From: CAWHQZ01 sp963831645
GTDB lineage: Bacteria > Pseudomonadota > Alphaproteobacteria > Rhizobiales > Aestuariivirgaceae
DNA: 64,000 nt
Reading direction: 5' to 3'
NCBI GenBank assembly: GCA_963831645.1
Contig: CAWHQZ010000019.1
Coordinates: 62,001-126,000, forward strand
The position numbers were made by a program, and so were the translations under genes. Shown here piece after piece: positions 55,005 to 63,740 of this stretch. Positions within the stretch are counted from its first letter, which is position 1, and each line of letters starts with the position of its first letter. The notes below the pieces were generated by a model, which saw only the letters and a program-made list of their open reading frames with translations, was not told the DNA's origin and made no database searches.

Positions 55005-56237
55005 TTACTTTCCCGCGAGCAGCCGCTGAGCGAGCGGCTTGGGCAGAAGTGCGATCATGCGGCCCGGACTCTTGAGGTGGCCGGCTTTCCAGGCAGCTTC
55101 GTCACCCGAGCCGAAGAAAATGTCACCGCGGACGCGGCCTTTGATGGCCGAGCCTGTGTCCTGAGCGATCATCAGCTGGTGGAATGATTCTTCTGGGGCA
55201 GATTTCGCGCGGCCGGGAACGCTCGTTTCAATCCACAAGGGGGTTCCGAATGCCCAGAAATTGCGATCGACGGCGAGGCTCCGCAGCGGCGTCAGGTTGA
55301 CCATCTGGGCTCCGGGAGGGCCGAGCGTGGCCCGCAATTCCACTTCACGAAAGAATACAAATGACTGGTTCTCCCACATGAGTTCGCGAGATCTGCCAGG
55401 ATTGGCTGCCAACCATTCCCGTATCGTCTGCATCGAAACTGCCTGGGCAGGCAGTTCGCCGCGCTTTACCAGTAGCCCCCCGATCGCTGTGAAAGGCAGG
55501 CCGTTTTTGGCAGCGTAGGCGAGCCGCATCACCTGTCCGTCGGCAAGTTTTACTCGGCCCGATCCCTGGATGTGCATGAAAAAGGCATCCGCCCACGAAG
55601 CAAGCCAGGCAATCTCCAGGTTTCTGTCTGCCAGAGCGCCCTGTTCGATCTCACGGCGGGTGAAGTAGGCTACCGGCCGCCCGCCTGTGCGGCGGCCGTA
55701 GCGCAGGCTGGTCTTGCGTTCCTCCGTCCTATCGAAGGCCACGAGATCGGCGGGTTTGCCATATAGCGGAACCTTGTACTGCGCAGTCTTGTGCCGGCTT
55801 CCGCGTGCTTCCGGCTCATAGTAACCGGTGAACAGACCGGAAGCCCTTTCCGGATCGTCCACGAGAAGCGGCTGAAATCGATCTTCGAAGAACTCCCGCG
55901 CCTGAACCCGTGCTCCCGAGGCAGCGCTGCACACCGGGAGCCAGTCCTCCCTGATGCCGCCAAAGCGAACCTCGCGGTTGAATGCACGGCCGTTTTGTAC
56001 GATCTCGGCGCAGGAACTGCGAAAAGCGGCGAGTGCCGGCGTAAAGTCGTGCTCGAGCCATCCGTGAATCTGGGCAAAGGACAGAGGCTTGAGTTCGGCG
56101 TTGCGAGACATGGCGGGCCAGCAGGCCAGCACGGCCACGGCAAGTGCAGTACCTAACAGAACGATGCGGAAAAATGAACCCTCAGCTGGGGGCCTCCGTC
56201 GCCACGAGCGTCCAGTTCGGGTCACTCGAAGACACAT
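55005..56237 (-). CDS. mltA: Membrane-bound lytic murein transglycosylase A
   Basis: About 410 residues. The MltA barrel (GLFTGYYEPEARGS; WADAFFMHIQGSGRVKL) and 3D domain with the catalytic Asp in IAQDTGSAIKGRVRGDIFFG are intact. A hydrophobic segment near the N-terminus is signal or anchor; no lipobox Cys is obvious. The start is uncertain (ATG 56237 or GTG 56225; the frame is open to 56285) and overlaps the end of the Tim44-like gene. Confidence 0.9.
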   Translation of the reverse strand: MCLRVTRTGRSWRRRPPAEGSFFRIVLLGTALAVAVLACWPAMSRNAELKPLSFAQIHGWLEHDFTPALAAFRSSCAEIVQNGRAFNREVRFGGIREDWLPVCSAASGARVQAREFFEDRFQPLLVDDPERASGLFTGYYEPEARGSRHKTAQYKVPLYGKPADLVAFDRTEERKTSLRYGRRTGGRPVAYFTRREIEQGALADRNLEIAWLASWADAFFMHIQGSGRVKLADGQVMRLAYAAKNGLPFTAIGGLLVKRGELPAQAVSMQTIREWLAANPGRSRELMWENQSFVFFREVELRATLGPPGAQMVNLTPLRSLAVDRNFWAFGTPLWIETSVPGRAKSAPEESFHQLMIAQDTGSAIKGRVRGDIFFGSGDEAAWKAGHLKSPGRMIALLPKPLAQRLLAGK

Positions 56238-56910
56238 CTCGTTCGAAAGTCCACACATCGGTGATTTCACGGATCTTCTTGTCATCGCCGTCGATGACTT
56301 CGCCTGACTTGTTGCGGCGGGCTGATATCAATTCACTCACAAAACGCAACGTCACGACAGCTTTCCTGCCGACAACGTCGGCCTTGACAAAGGCCGTCTT
56401 GAGTATGCCGACGAGGCTGCTCTCGAGCTTCTCGCCCGCTTCGACCCGCCGATCGATGTCCTGCGCGAACCCGTCCATGACATCGGCCGACAGTAACGGC
56501 TTCAAAGCCTGTTTATCGCCGCGCGCAAATGCGGTGATGATGATTTCGTAGGCAGCCTTCGCTCCTTCAAGGAACGAGCGAGGTTCAAACTCGGCATCAG
56601 CGGCGGCGAGTTTCTCAAGGCCCTTGGCAAGGGCGGAATTCTTGGCGGCATAGCCTTCCCAGACCGGCACATTTTCAGAAGGCGCCGCTTTGGCCGCCGG
56701 AGAACCGGCCTTCTGGGCTTGGCGAGCACGAGTACTTTCGCTGATTTTTCCGTTGCCACCCGATTTTTCCAAGGCGTCCCGGGAGGAATAGGGGTCGAAA
56801 GGCGGGCGCTCGTTGCCGGTGCGTCGCCCGAGCAATGATCCCAGCCGCCAAAAGATTACGACGGCAATTGCCAGTATGAGAATGTTGAGCGGGTCGAATA
56901 TGTGGCTCAT
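56182..56910 (-). CDS. Tim44/TimA-domain protein with N-terminal membrane anchor
   Basis: 242 residues: an N-terminal transmembrane segment (ILILAIAVVIFWRLGSLLG), a charged linker, and a C-terminal Tim44-like domain (FLEGAKAAYEIIITAFARGD; AVVTLRFVSELIS). Alphaproteobacterial TimA is the bacterial relative of mitochondrial Tim44, studied in Caulobacter; its exact role is unresolved. It precedes mltA and is divergent from secB, the known secB-tim44-mltA-smr order. Confidence 0.88.
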   Translation of the reverse strand: MSHIFDPLNILILAIAVVIFWRLGSLLGRRTGNERPPFDPYSSRDALEKSGGNGKISESTRARQAQKAGSPAAKAAPSENVPVWEGYAAKNSALAKGLEKLAAADAEFEPRSFLEGAKAAYEIIITAFARGDKQALKPLLSADVMDGFAQDIDRRVEAGEKLESSLVGILKTAFVKADVVGRKAVVTLRFVSELISARRNKSGEVIDGDDKKIREITDVWTFERDVSSSDPNWTLVATEAPS

Positions 56911-57275
56911 ATCCTGCTATTCCGAAACCCCGTGGGCTCTGCCATCCAGGCGTTTGGCCGCATCGGCAGACAAATGCAGACACATGAGCATGTTGCCCAC
57001 TCATGCCCACAATAAGGCATTACGGGCACTTGTTCCATGGCTGAAGCGAGACATGCCTTCAGATATGGTTTCCCGTCGTCGGTTACCAGATGGACAAGCA
57101 ATATTGACGTACTCGTCGCCAACTCGTCGCCTCGTCCGCCTTGCGGCATGGGGGCAGGCATGATAGCCACCGGTTCATATGCCTCCCCTTAAAGCGGGTG
57201 GGGCTTAAGGGCTACCATCTTTTCGATGAGAAGCGGCCTGGCTTCGCCGGGCATGCGATAGAGGCACATTCGGCC
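56911..57275. other. 365-base intergenic region between Tim44-like gene and secB
   Basis: No convincing gene is seen on either strand; in many relatives a fxsA gene occurs here, but none is recognisable. It contains CATGAG...CTCATG (56983-57005) and the CCCTTAA/TTAAGGG hairpin at 57186-57211. It presumably holds the divergent promoters. Confidence 0.6.
57186..57211. other. Hairpin in the secB upstream region
   Basis: CCCTTAA (57186-57192) pairs with TTAAGGG (57205-57211), extended by GC/GC with one bulged A. It lies 65 bases before the secB ATG and could influence secB mRNA or end an upstream transcript; purely positional inference. Confidence 0.5.
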
Positions 57276-57899
57276 ATGGTTAAGGCGGTCAAAGAGGCGG
57301 TCAAGAAGACTACCGCCAAGACGAACGGCGAAGGAGCCGAAACCCAGGTGCCCGCTCCGGCCGGCGCGCCTCAAACTACCTCGGTAACGCCGCTTCCAAC
57401 GGCCGCGGCGAGCGGCCAGTCCGAGCAAAAGACCGCCCTGCCGCAGATGAAGATCCTCGGTCAATATCTGAAGGATCTGTCGTTCGAAAATCCCCGAGCC
57501 CCTCAGTCGCTTGGCGCTCCGCCCGGCCAGCAGGAAGTTGCCATATCGGTCAATGTCAATGCCAGGACTCTGGCGCCCACGGATTTCGAGGTGGAGCTTC
57601 ATATTGAGGCCAAGGCTTCGCAGGCGGCCAATACCGTTTTCGTCGCCGATCTGCTCTATGCGGGTATTTTTCGCCTTGAGAACATTCCTCAGGAACAATT
57701 GCATCCGATCGTGCTCATCGAGTGCCCGAGGATGTTGTTCCCGTTTACACGACAAATCCTGGCCGAAGCGACGCGCAACGGAGGCTTTCCCCCGCTCTAT
57801 CTCGATCCCATCGACTTCACGGGTCTCTACCAGAAGCGCGCCGCCCAAGCCAAGGCGCAGCAGCAAAGTCCAGCACCGGATTCCACAAAGCCGCAGTGA
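57276..57899 (+). CDS. secB: Protein-export chaperone SecB with extended N-terminus
   Basis: 207 residues from ATG 57276, longer than the usual 150-165. About 55 Lys/Thr/Ala/Pro-rich residues precede the SecB core, which starts at KILGQYLKDLSFENP and includes FVADLLYAGIFRLEN, LIECPRMLFPF and PLYLDPIDFTGLY. SecB holds preproteins unfolded for SecA. Met58 (PQMKILGQ) would give an unusually short start, so the extension is probably real. Convergent with dnaQ. Confidence 0.92.
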   Translation: MVKAVKEAVKKTTAKTNGEGAETQVPAPAGAPQTTSVTPLPTAAASGQSEQKTALPQMKILGQYLKDLSFENPRAPQSLGAPPGQQEVAISVNVNARTLAPTDFEVELHIEAKASQAANTVFVADLLYAGIFRLENIPQEQLHPIVLIECPRMLFPFTRQILAEATRNGGFPPLYLDPIDFTGLYQKRAAQAKAQQQSPAPDSTKPQ

Positions 57900-57946
57900 C
57901 GAGCTGGTATCCGCGAGCAGTAACCAGGTCAGCGCGGGCTGGAGTG

Positions 57947-58624
57947 TCACCACAATGACGGTGCGGCAAGGCTTGCGATAAATCGTTCGTGAGCCGCTAT
58001 CTCGATCTCCGTAAGTCTGGTGGGCAGTGGGCTTGGCCTGGATCGTACCGGGCGGGGGCCGGCAAGGTTCACGGTGTCGATGCGCCGCACTTCGGCCAGC
58101 ACGAGAGCGGGCTGCTTGCCGCCGATCAGCTCAATGTAGACTTCGGCTAACAGCTCGGCGTCGAGAAGGGCTCCGTGTTTTTCGCGCCTGCTGTCGTCAA
58201 TGTCATAACGCTTGCACAACGCTTCCAGGCTGTTGGCGGCCGTAGGGTGCCGGTTGCGGGCAAGCTGCAGGGTATCGATCACTCTGGCGGCATCGATCAG
58301 CGGGTTTCCAGCCTGGCCAAGCTCGGCGTTCAGAAATGCCAGATCAAAAGCCGCGTTATGAATGACCAGCACCGCGTCTCCCAGGAATTCAAGCAGGCTT
58401 GCGCAGATCTGGCCGAACCCGGGCTGGCCCTTCAGAAACTCGTTAGTCAACCCGTGCACGGCCAGCGCCTCGGCTGGCATCTCGCGCCCGGGATTTACGT
58501 AACGATGGAAATGCCGGCCCGTCGGAACGTGATGGACGAGTTCGACCGCACCGATTTCAACGATGCGATGGCCGGCGACCGGGTCAAGCCCGGTGGTCTC
58601 GGTGTCGAGAATGACTTCGCGCAA
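57947..58624 (-). CDS. dnaQ: DNA polymerase III epsilon subunit (proofreading 3'-5' exonuclease)
   Basis: 225 residues of the DEDDh family: ExoI REVILDTETTGLDP, ExoII VIHNAAFDLAFLNAEL, ExoIII with HGALLDAELLAEVYIEL. Provides proofreading in the polymerase III core. First downstream neighbour of coaE; part of the ppsR-maf-aroE-coaE-dnaQ run next to the origin candidate. The roughly 90 bases between dnaQ and coaE hold nothing recognised. Confidence 0.96.
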   Translation of the reverse strand: MREVILDTETTGLDPVAGHRIVEIGAVELVHHVPTGRHFHRYVNPGREMPAEALAVHGLTNEFLKGQPGFGQICASLLEFLGDAVLVIHNAAFDLAFLNAELGQAGNPLIDAARVIDTLQLARNRHPTAANSLEALCKRYDIDDSRREKHGALLDAELLAEVYIELIGGKQPALVLAEVRRIDTVNLAGPRPVRSRPSPLPTRLTEIEIAAHERFIASLAAPSLW

Positions 58625-58716
58625 GTTGATTCGCCCTGCCGTTTCAATAGCCCACGGGTCAGCTGATGCCCAGCACCTTCGGTGTGCGAGCCGCCGTGCC
58701 GGCGTTCGGGCGGTGG

Positions 58717-59304
58717 TTATTTCGCAAGTTTATCCACGATTCGATCGACCTGGCGACGCGCCTGTTCAAGCCCGCCACCGGTTTCGATGACGAAGTCGGC
58801 TCGCCGCCGTTTCTCCGCGTCCGGCAGCTGGCGCGCGAGGATGAAATCGAGCGCATCGTCGGTCATGCCGGGTCGGGCGAGGGCTCGTGCTCTCTGAACC
58901 GGGCCGGGAGCGCTGACCACCACGATCGCGTCGAAGTCATCCTGGCGGCCGGTTTCAAAAAGCAGCGGCACGTCGATCAACGCGAGTTTCGCGCCCTCGC
59001 TCCGCTTGGCGGAAATGAACACCTCCTCGGCTTCGCGAACCAGTGGGTGAATGGCGGATTCGATACGGGTCAGCAGCGAGTGATCGCGGCCGACCGCCTG
59101 TGCAAGATGCCTCCTGTCAACGGCTCCATCGATGACGGCGCCGGGAACGATTTGAGCGACGGCAACGACACCCTGGCCATTCTTGGCGTAGAGCCGATGC
59201 ACTGCAGCGTCGGCATCGAACACGGCCACGCCTCGCTCGGCAAACATTCGGGCAGTCGTGGTCTTGCCCATGGCGATTGAGCCAGTGAGGCCAATGAGCT
59301 TCAT
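58717..59304 (-). CDS. coaE: Dephospho-CoA kinase
   Basis: 195 residues from ATG 59304. P-loop GLTGSIAMGKTT near the start (the middle of the loop is GSIAMGKT), DADAAVHRLY, and DVPLLFETG. Last step of CoA synthesis. ATGA overlap with the aroE stop. Confidence 0.95.
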   Translation of the reverse strand: MKLIGLTGSIAMGKTTTARMFAERGVAVFDADAAVHRLYAKNGQGVVAVAQIVPGAVIDGAVDRRHLAQAVGRDHSLLTRIESAIHPLVREAEEVFISAKRSEGAKLALIDVPLLFETGRQDDFDAIVVVSAPGPVQRARALARPGMTDDALDFILARQLPDAEKRRRADFVIETGGGLEQARRQVDRIVDKLAK

Positions 59305-60173
59305 GATGAATCGGCATGAGCGTCGAGTTCGCGCGTGATGTCGTCCTCGACGAGCCGCCGCAGCTCGGCAGTCACTTCCGGCACCGCGCCGAACCACTTC
59401 GCGAAACCGGGCTGCGCCTGATGGAGCAGCATGCCCAACCCGTCTACGGCCGCATGGCCGTGCTCGCGCGCCCGCCGCAGCAGGGCAGTCTCCAGCGGAA
59501 CGTAGACGATATCACATACGGCCGCGCCCTGCGGCAGTCGTGCAAGCGAAAGGTCGAGTGCGGGCTGGCCGCGCATGCCAAGCGAGGTGGTGTTGATGAG
59601 AAGGTCCGTCTCGGCCAGCAGGCTTTCGGCGGCCTGCCACGGAGCCGCCTCCGCGGGCGTGCCGAGAATCTGACACAGCTGTGCTGCCCGTTCCCCGGTG
59701 CGATTGCTGATCATCAGCCGTCCGACGTGCTCGGCAACGAGCGCGACCGCGACCGCCCGTGCTGCACCGCCGGCGCCGAGGAGCAGCACCGATTTGCCCG
59801 CTAACGCAAATCCAGGCAGCCGGTGCGCCAGGTTGGCCGTGAAACCATAGACGTCCGTGTTGACGCCAACGATCTGGCGGTCGGCAATGAACACGGTATT
59901 GACCGCTCCCACCAGGCGGGTCAGCAGATCATCGACCCGTACCAGCCGGAAGGCGGACTGCTTGTGCGGAATCGTGACGTTGCAGCCGACGAAGCCGCGT
60001 TCCCGCAGACCCGAGATGAAACCCGGAAAGTCTTCGGGCGCCACCTGCTCTTTCGTATAGGTCCCGCGAAGACCCAGCTGAGAAAGCCAATGGTTGTGGA
60101 TGAGCGGAGAACGCGAGTGCCCTACCGGGTATCCGACGACAGCGGCCTTTGGAACCATCATGCTGCCAGGCAC
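59301..60173 (-). CDS. aroE: Shikimate dehydrogenase
   Basis: 290 residues. GYPVGHSRSPLIHNHW binds shikimate, catalytic Lys in NVTIPHK, Asp in VNTDVYGF, NADPH loop GAGGAARAV. Reduces 3-dehydroshikimate. The start overlaps the end of maf by 16 bases. The alternative start Met5 or Met6 is possible. Confidence 0.95.
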   Translation of the reverse strand: MPGSMMVPKAAVVGYPVGHSRSPLIHNHWLSQLGLRGTYTKEQVAPEDFPGFISGLRERGFVGCNVTIPHKQSAFRLVRVDDLLTRLVGAVNTVFIADRQIVGVNTDVYGFTANLAHRLPGFALAGKSVLLLGAGGAARAVAVALVAEHVGRLMISNRTGERAAQLCQILGTPAEAAPWQAAESLLAETDLLINTTSLGMRGQPALDLSLARLPQGAAVCDIVYVPLETALLRRAREHGHAAVDGLGMLLHQAQPGFAKWFGAVPEVTAELRRLVEDDITRELDAHADSS

Positions 60174-60769
60174 CTGCGGCTCCTGAGGAAGTCAAGCAAG
60201 GGCAGAAGCGGCAAGCCAAGCATCGTGAAATAGTCACCCTCGAGACGTTGAAACAAATGCACGCCCAGACCCTCGAGCTTGTAGCCGCCAACCGAGGTTG
60301 AAACTTCGGGACCGGACTTTGCTATGAAGGAGTCGAGAAAGGCTTCGCTGAACGTGCGCATCTGCAGCCGCGCAATATCTGTGCCGTCCCACACGAGTTC
60401 GCCGCCTATCGCCACTGCAGCGGCGCTGGCAAGCGTGTGCCAGTGACCCCGCAGGGCTTGCAGATCTGCGCGGGCCGCATCGCTGTTCTCCGGCTTGACG
60501 AAAAGCCGGCTGCCGAGAAACAGCACCTGGTCAGCGCCGACTACCCACGCGGAGGGGACCCGACGTGACACTTGCAGAGCCTTGGCGGCGGCCAGCCGGC
60601 GTGCCAGCTGAGGATACGGGAGCTCTCCCTCACGTTCAAAATCCTCCCGGACCGCTTGTTCATCGACGTCGGAAGTAACCGCCTCGAGCGTCAGCCCGGC
60701 CGCTTCCATCAAGCGCCTGCGGACCGGGCTTGCCGAAGCAAGGATGAGCTTGCCCTCCTGCCACTCCAT
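60158..60769 (-). CDS. maf: Maf-family nucleotide pyrophosphatase
   Basis: 203 residues from ATG 60769. LILASASPVRRRLM at the N-terminus and the conserved VVGADQVL and YKLEGLG blocks match Maf/YceF proteins, which hydrolyse modified or canonical nucleoside triphosphates and affect septation when overproduced. One base separates it from the ppsR stop. Confidence 0.94.
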   Translation of the reverse strand: MEWQEGKLILASASPVRRRLMEAAGLTLEAVTSDVDEQAVREDFEREGELPYPQLARRLAAAKALQVSRRVPSAWVVGADQVLFLGSRLFVKPENSDAARADLQALRGHWHTLASAAAVAIGGELVWDGTDIARLQMRTFSEAFLDSFIAKSGPEVSTSVGGYKLEGLGVHLFQRLEGDYFTMLGLPLLPLLDFLRSRRCLAA

Positions 60770-60770
60770 A

Positions 60771-61616
60771 TTAGTCGGCTGCAAGCGTGTCGCCACTGCT
60801 GCGGTCATGCAGGAGGTTGAGGATCGCCGCTGCAGTTTCCTCAATCGAACGGCGGGTCACATCGATGATGGGCCAATTGTGCTGCGTGCAGATCCTGCGC
60901 ATGTAGATGAGCTCATTGGTAATCGCTTCGCGGTCGACATAACTCGTCTCCCTATGCTCCTTCAGGGTCAGCAGGCGGTGGCGGCGGATCTGGGCAATGC
61001 GTTCCGCACTGGCGATGAGCCCGACCATGAGTGGATGAGGCGCAGTTGCGATTTCCAGCGGGAGGGGAATCCCGGGCACCAGAGGGACGTTTGCCGCCCG
61101 TATGCCACGGTTAGCGAGATAGATGCTGGTCGGCGTTTTTGAGGTACGGCTGATGCCAACCAGGACGACATCGGCTTTGTTGATATCGGCCGCATTCTGC
61201 CCGTCATCGTGCATCATCGTGAAGTTGAGTGCATCGATGCGGCGGAAGTATTCGGCATTGAGAGCATGTTGACGGCCGATCTGTGGACGCGATTCAGCAT
61301 TGAGATACCGGGCGAGGCTCGAAATTACCGGATCAAGTATCGAGATACAGGGCGTCGCAAGCTTGTTACAGTGATCCTCCAGCTGACCACGCAACGCGCT
61401 GTCAATGATCGTGAACAGCACGATGCCCGGTTGCCTTTCGATTTCGGCTAGGACCCGATGCAGCTGGCGAGGTGTTCGTACCAGAGCATAGATATGCTCG
61501 ATAGGTTGATAATCAGCATAGTGGGCAGCAGCGGCACGGGCGACCGTATTCAGGGTCTCACCGGTAGCGTCAGACACCAGATGCATGTGAAAGAATTGAC
61601 GAGCGGTCTTGTTCAC
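60771..61616 (-). CDS. ppsR: Pyruvate,phosphate dikinase / PEP synthase regulatory protein (DUF299)
   Basis: 281 residues from a GTG at 61616 (Met at 61586 would remove ten). FFHMHLVSDATGETL is the family start, and the nucleotide loop GISRTSKTPTSIYLANRG is clear. Bifunctional kinase/pyrophosphorylase that switches PPDK or PEP synthase. This is the RP001-type gene that flanks the hemE-linked origin in Rickettsia and Caulobacter. Confidence 0.92.
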   Translation of the reverse strand: MNKTARQFFHMHLVSDATGETLNTVARAAAAHYADYQPIEHIYALVRTPRQLHRVLAEIERQPGIVLFTIIDSALRGQLEDHCNKLATPCISILDPVISSLARYLNAESRPQIGRQHALNAEYFRRIDALNFTMMHDDGQNAADINKADVVLVGISRTSKTPTSIYLANRGIRAANVPLVPGIPLPLEIATAPHPLMVGLIASAERIAQIRRHRLLTLKEHRETSYVDREAITNELIYMRRICTQHNWPIIDVTRRSIEETAAAILNLLHDRSSGDTLAAD

Positions 61617-62009
61617 AGGCTGAATGGGCAAAACTCTTGGTGTGTTGTGGATATACCGGACCAAGCAGGATCAGGAGCGGTTTTTATCGCAGGAGAATTC
61701 AGCAGTTTTCCATCTTGACAGCTCCTCGCGATAGGGTTTCGCGGCATGGCAGAAATAAGGTGAAGTGCTGATCAATTGTGGAACAAGGTGGAAGACGATG
61801 GGATAAGTTTGACTTGTTCTATGGAAGTATATGACTCTATAGGATTATTCCCAATCGATGGGAGTCTGGTCGCTGCTGTTAAATCACTGTGGATGGGATA
61901 ACCACGGCTGCATGGGCGGCTTTTCCGACAATTCAATCTTCCCTCTGTCCAACAACAATAGCAAAACAGATTAGCTCTCTATTTTTGATATCACCATTTG
62001 CGACCCACC
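61617..62009. other. oriC: Candidate chromosomal replication origin (oriC) between ppsR and hemE
   Basis: 393 bases without a gene, between divergent ppsR and hemE. GC falls to about 35-40 percent at 61801-61860 and 61921-61980. DnaA-box-like sites: TGTGGATAT at 61646-61654 (one mismatch to TGTGGATAA) and TGTGGATGG at 61888-61896. The 10-mer GATGGGATAA (TTATCCCATC on the other strand) is exact at 61797-61806 and 61892-61901, with a seven-base copy at 61857. One GANTC site lies at 61833-61837. The ppsR/hemE position is that of known alphaproteobacterial origins. Functional proof is absent. Confidence 0.68.
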
Positions 62010-63059
62010 ATGTCAGACCGAAAACCACTGATTGAGGTTCTCACGGGAAGAATACCTCACCGAAGGCCAATTTGGTTGATGCGGCAGGCTGGCCGCTATC
62101 TTCCTGAGTACCGAAAAGTACGGGCCGAGGCTGGATCATTTCTCGGCTTGTGTGACACGCCTCGGCTGGCGATGGAAGTGACCTTGCAGCCCTTGCGCCG
62201 GTTCGACCTGGATGCGGCGATCGTGTTCGCTGACATCCTGTTAGTGCCGCGGGCGCTGGGGGTGAAAGTGGAGTTCCGGGATAATGAAGGGCCGGTGCTG
62301 TCGCCGGTGCGGTGCCAAGGCGATGTTGATGGCTTGGGTCAGGTAACCGCCGCTGCAAGTCTCGACCCGGTGCTGGAGACGTTGCGGCTTGTGAAACCAC
62401 AGCTGACGGCAAGTCAGGCGCTAGTCGGGTTTTGCGGGGCTCCGTGGACAGTGGCGAGCTACATGATCGAGGGAGGTTCATCGGACGAGAGGCTCCGATC
62501 GCGAAGGGCGGCGCTCGAGAGGCCGGATTGGTTCCAGGAGTTACTGGAGCGCCTGATATCTGTATCGAGTGACTATCTTGCCGCTCAGGTTGGGGCTGGC
62601 GCAGATGTTGTGCAGATTTTTGATTCGTGGGCCGGAGACCTGCCGGAAGCGCTACATGAAGAGATAGTCTTCGAGCCGGTACGGCGGATTGTTGAGAACC
62701 TGAGACGCCGTGTGGGAGCGGTGCCGGTCATCGGGTTTGCGCGTGGCATCGGAGCGGCGCATCTCGGTTTTGCCAAGAGCTGTGGTCTCAATGGTGTTTC
62801 GGTGGAACCCTCGGTGCCTGTGCAGTGGCTGCGCGACGAGATCTCTCCGCATGCCGTGGTGCAGGGCAATCTTGACCCCGTGGTCCTGGCGACTGGAGGA
62901 GAGGTGCTGCGAAAGTCAGTGCGCAGGATCATCGCTACACTTCCTGCGCACAGCCATGTGATAAATCTTGGCCATGGCGTGCGCCTGGAGACGCCGGCGG
63001 AGCATGTCAGCGAACTCGTAGACTGCGTACGCCGGTGGGACGGTCATGATGATGGCTGA
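62010..63059 (+). CDS. hemE: Uroporphyrinogen decarboxylase
   Basis: 349 residues from ATG 62010 (a TTG at 61998 is in frame). Signatures PIWLMRQAGRYLPEYR and GFCGAPWTVASYMIEGG; catalytic Asp in IVFADIL. Converts uroporphyrinogen III to coproporphyrinogen III. Overlaps hemJ by 14 bases, giving a hemE-hemJ unit leading to rho. Confidence 0.96.
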   Translation: MSDRKPLIEVLTGRIPHRRPIWLMRQAGRYLPEYRKVRAEAGSFLGLCDTPRLAMEVTLQPLRRFDLDAAIVFADILLVPRALGVKVEFRDNEGPVLSPVRCQGDVDGLGQVTAAASLDPVLETLRLVKPQLTASQALVGFCGAPWTVASYMIEGGSSDERLRSRRAALERPDWFQELLERLISVSSDYLAAQVGAGADVVQIFDSWAGDLPEALHEEIVFEPVRRIVENLRRRVGAVPVIGFARGIGAAHLGFAKSCGLNGVSVEPSVPVQWLRDEISPHAVVQGNLDPVVLATGGEVLRKSVRRIIATLPAHSHVINLGHGVRLETPAEHVSELVDCVRRWDGHDDG

Positions 63060-63495
63060 GGCATATCTGTGGATCAAGGCTGTTCATGTCGTTGCGGTCA
63101 TAAGCTGGATGGCCGGCCTGCTCTATCTGCCGCGGCTTTTCGTCTACCATGCGGCTTCCCCTGTGGAGAGCAAGCGGGCAGCGATGCTCAAAATCATGGA
63201 GAGACGCCTGCTTCGCGCCATCATGCTGCCGGCGATGACGGGGGCATGGCTCAGTGGCTTGGCGCTTGTGTGGATCATCACCCGCGGGTCGTCGATGGAA
63301 GGCTTTGGATGGCTCGCGGTCAAGGCGCTGGGTGTCGTTGCTTTGACGGTTGTTCACATAAGTCTAGCCTGGCATCTGCGCAGGTTCGAATCGGATGACA
63401 ACCGACGAAGCGGGTTGTTCTTCAGGGTCCTCAACGAAGTGCCGACCGTGTTGATGATCGTCATTGTCGTCATGGTGGTCGTGAAGCCTTTCTGA
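63046..63495 (+). CDS. hemJ: Protoporphyrinogen oxidase HemJ
   Basis: 149 residues, four hydrophobic segments, with the conserved His in IKAVHVVAVISWMAGLLYLPRLFVYH (given as AVHVV and WMAGLLYLPRLFVYH) and the later conserved Lys/His in LAVKALGVVALTVVH. HemJ is the heme-containing membrane enzyme that replaces HemG/HemY in most alphaproteobacteria. The start is one of three consecutive ATG codons overlapping hemE. Confidence 0.93.
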   Translation: MMMAEAYLWIKAVHVVAVISWMAGLLYLPRLFVYHAASPVESKRAAMLKIMERRLLRAIMLPAMTGAWLSGLALVWIITRGSSMEGFGWLAVKALGVVALTVVHISLAWHLRRFESDDNRRSGLFFRVLNEVPTVLMIVIVVMVVVKPF

Positions 63496-63740
63496 CGGAT
63501 AAAGGCAGGGTCTGTCTCAGAATCTGTCTCGAAAGCCGTTGGCATTTGCCGGCAAGTCTGATATTTTGCCGCCGCAAGTTGGTACAGTCGGACCTCATCG
63601 GTCGCCGAGTGTGTCATGACGTGGCGGATCAACGCCGCGGAAATTCCTCCCCCCAAGGCTGAACAAAACGCCGCGTCCGCCGGCTTAGTTCGTCGCTCAA
63701 CGATTCCGGTTCGGTTACGGCCTCAGCAACCCACACGAAG
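63496..63740. other. Intergenic region before rho
   Basis: 245 bases, no gene recognised. It probably carries the rho leader and promoter; Rho leaders are commonly long and autoregulated, but no specific element was identified. Confidence 0.5.

Noticed and set aside
58730..58738. DnaA-box-like TTATCCACG
   Set aside because: Lies inside the 3' end of coaE (encoding its final residues) and is isolated; treated as chance.
63068..63076. DnaA-box-like TGTGGATCA
   Set aside because: Lies in the coding start of hemJ and is not clustered; not counted towards the origin.
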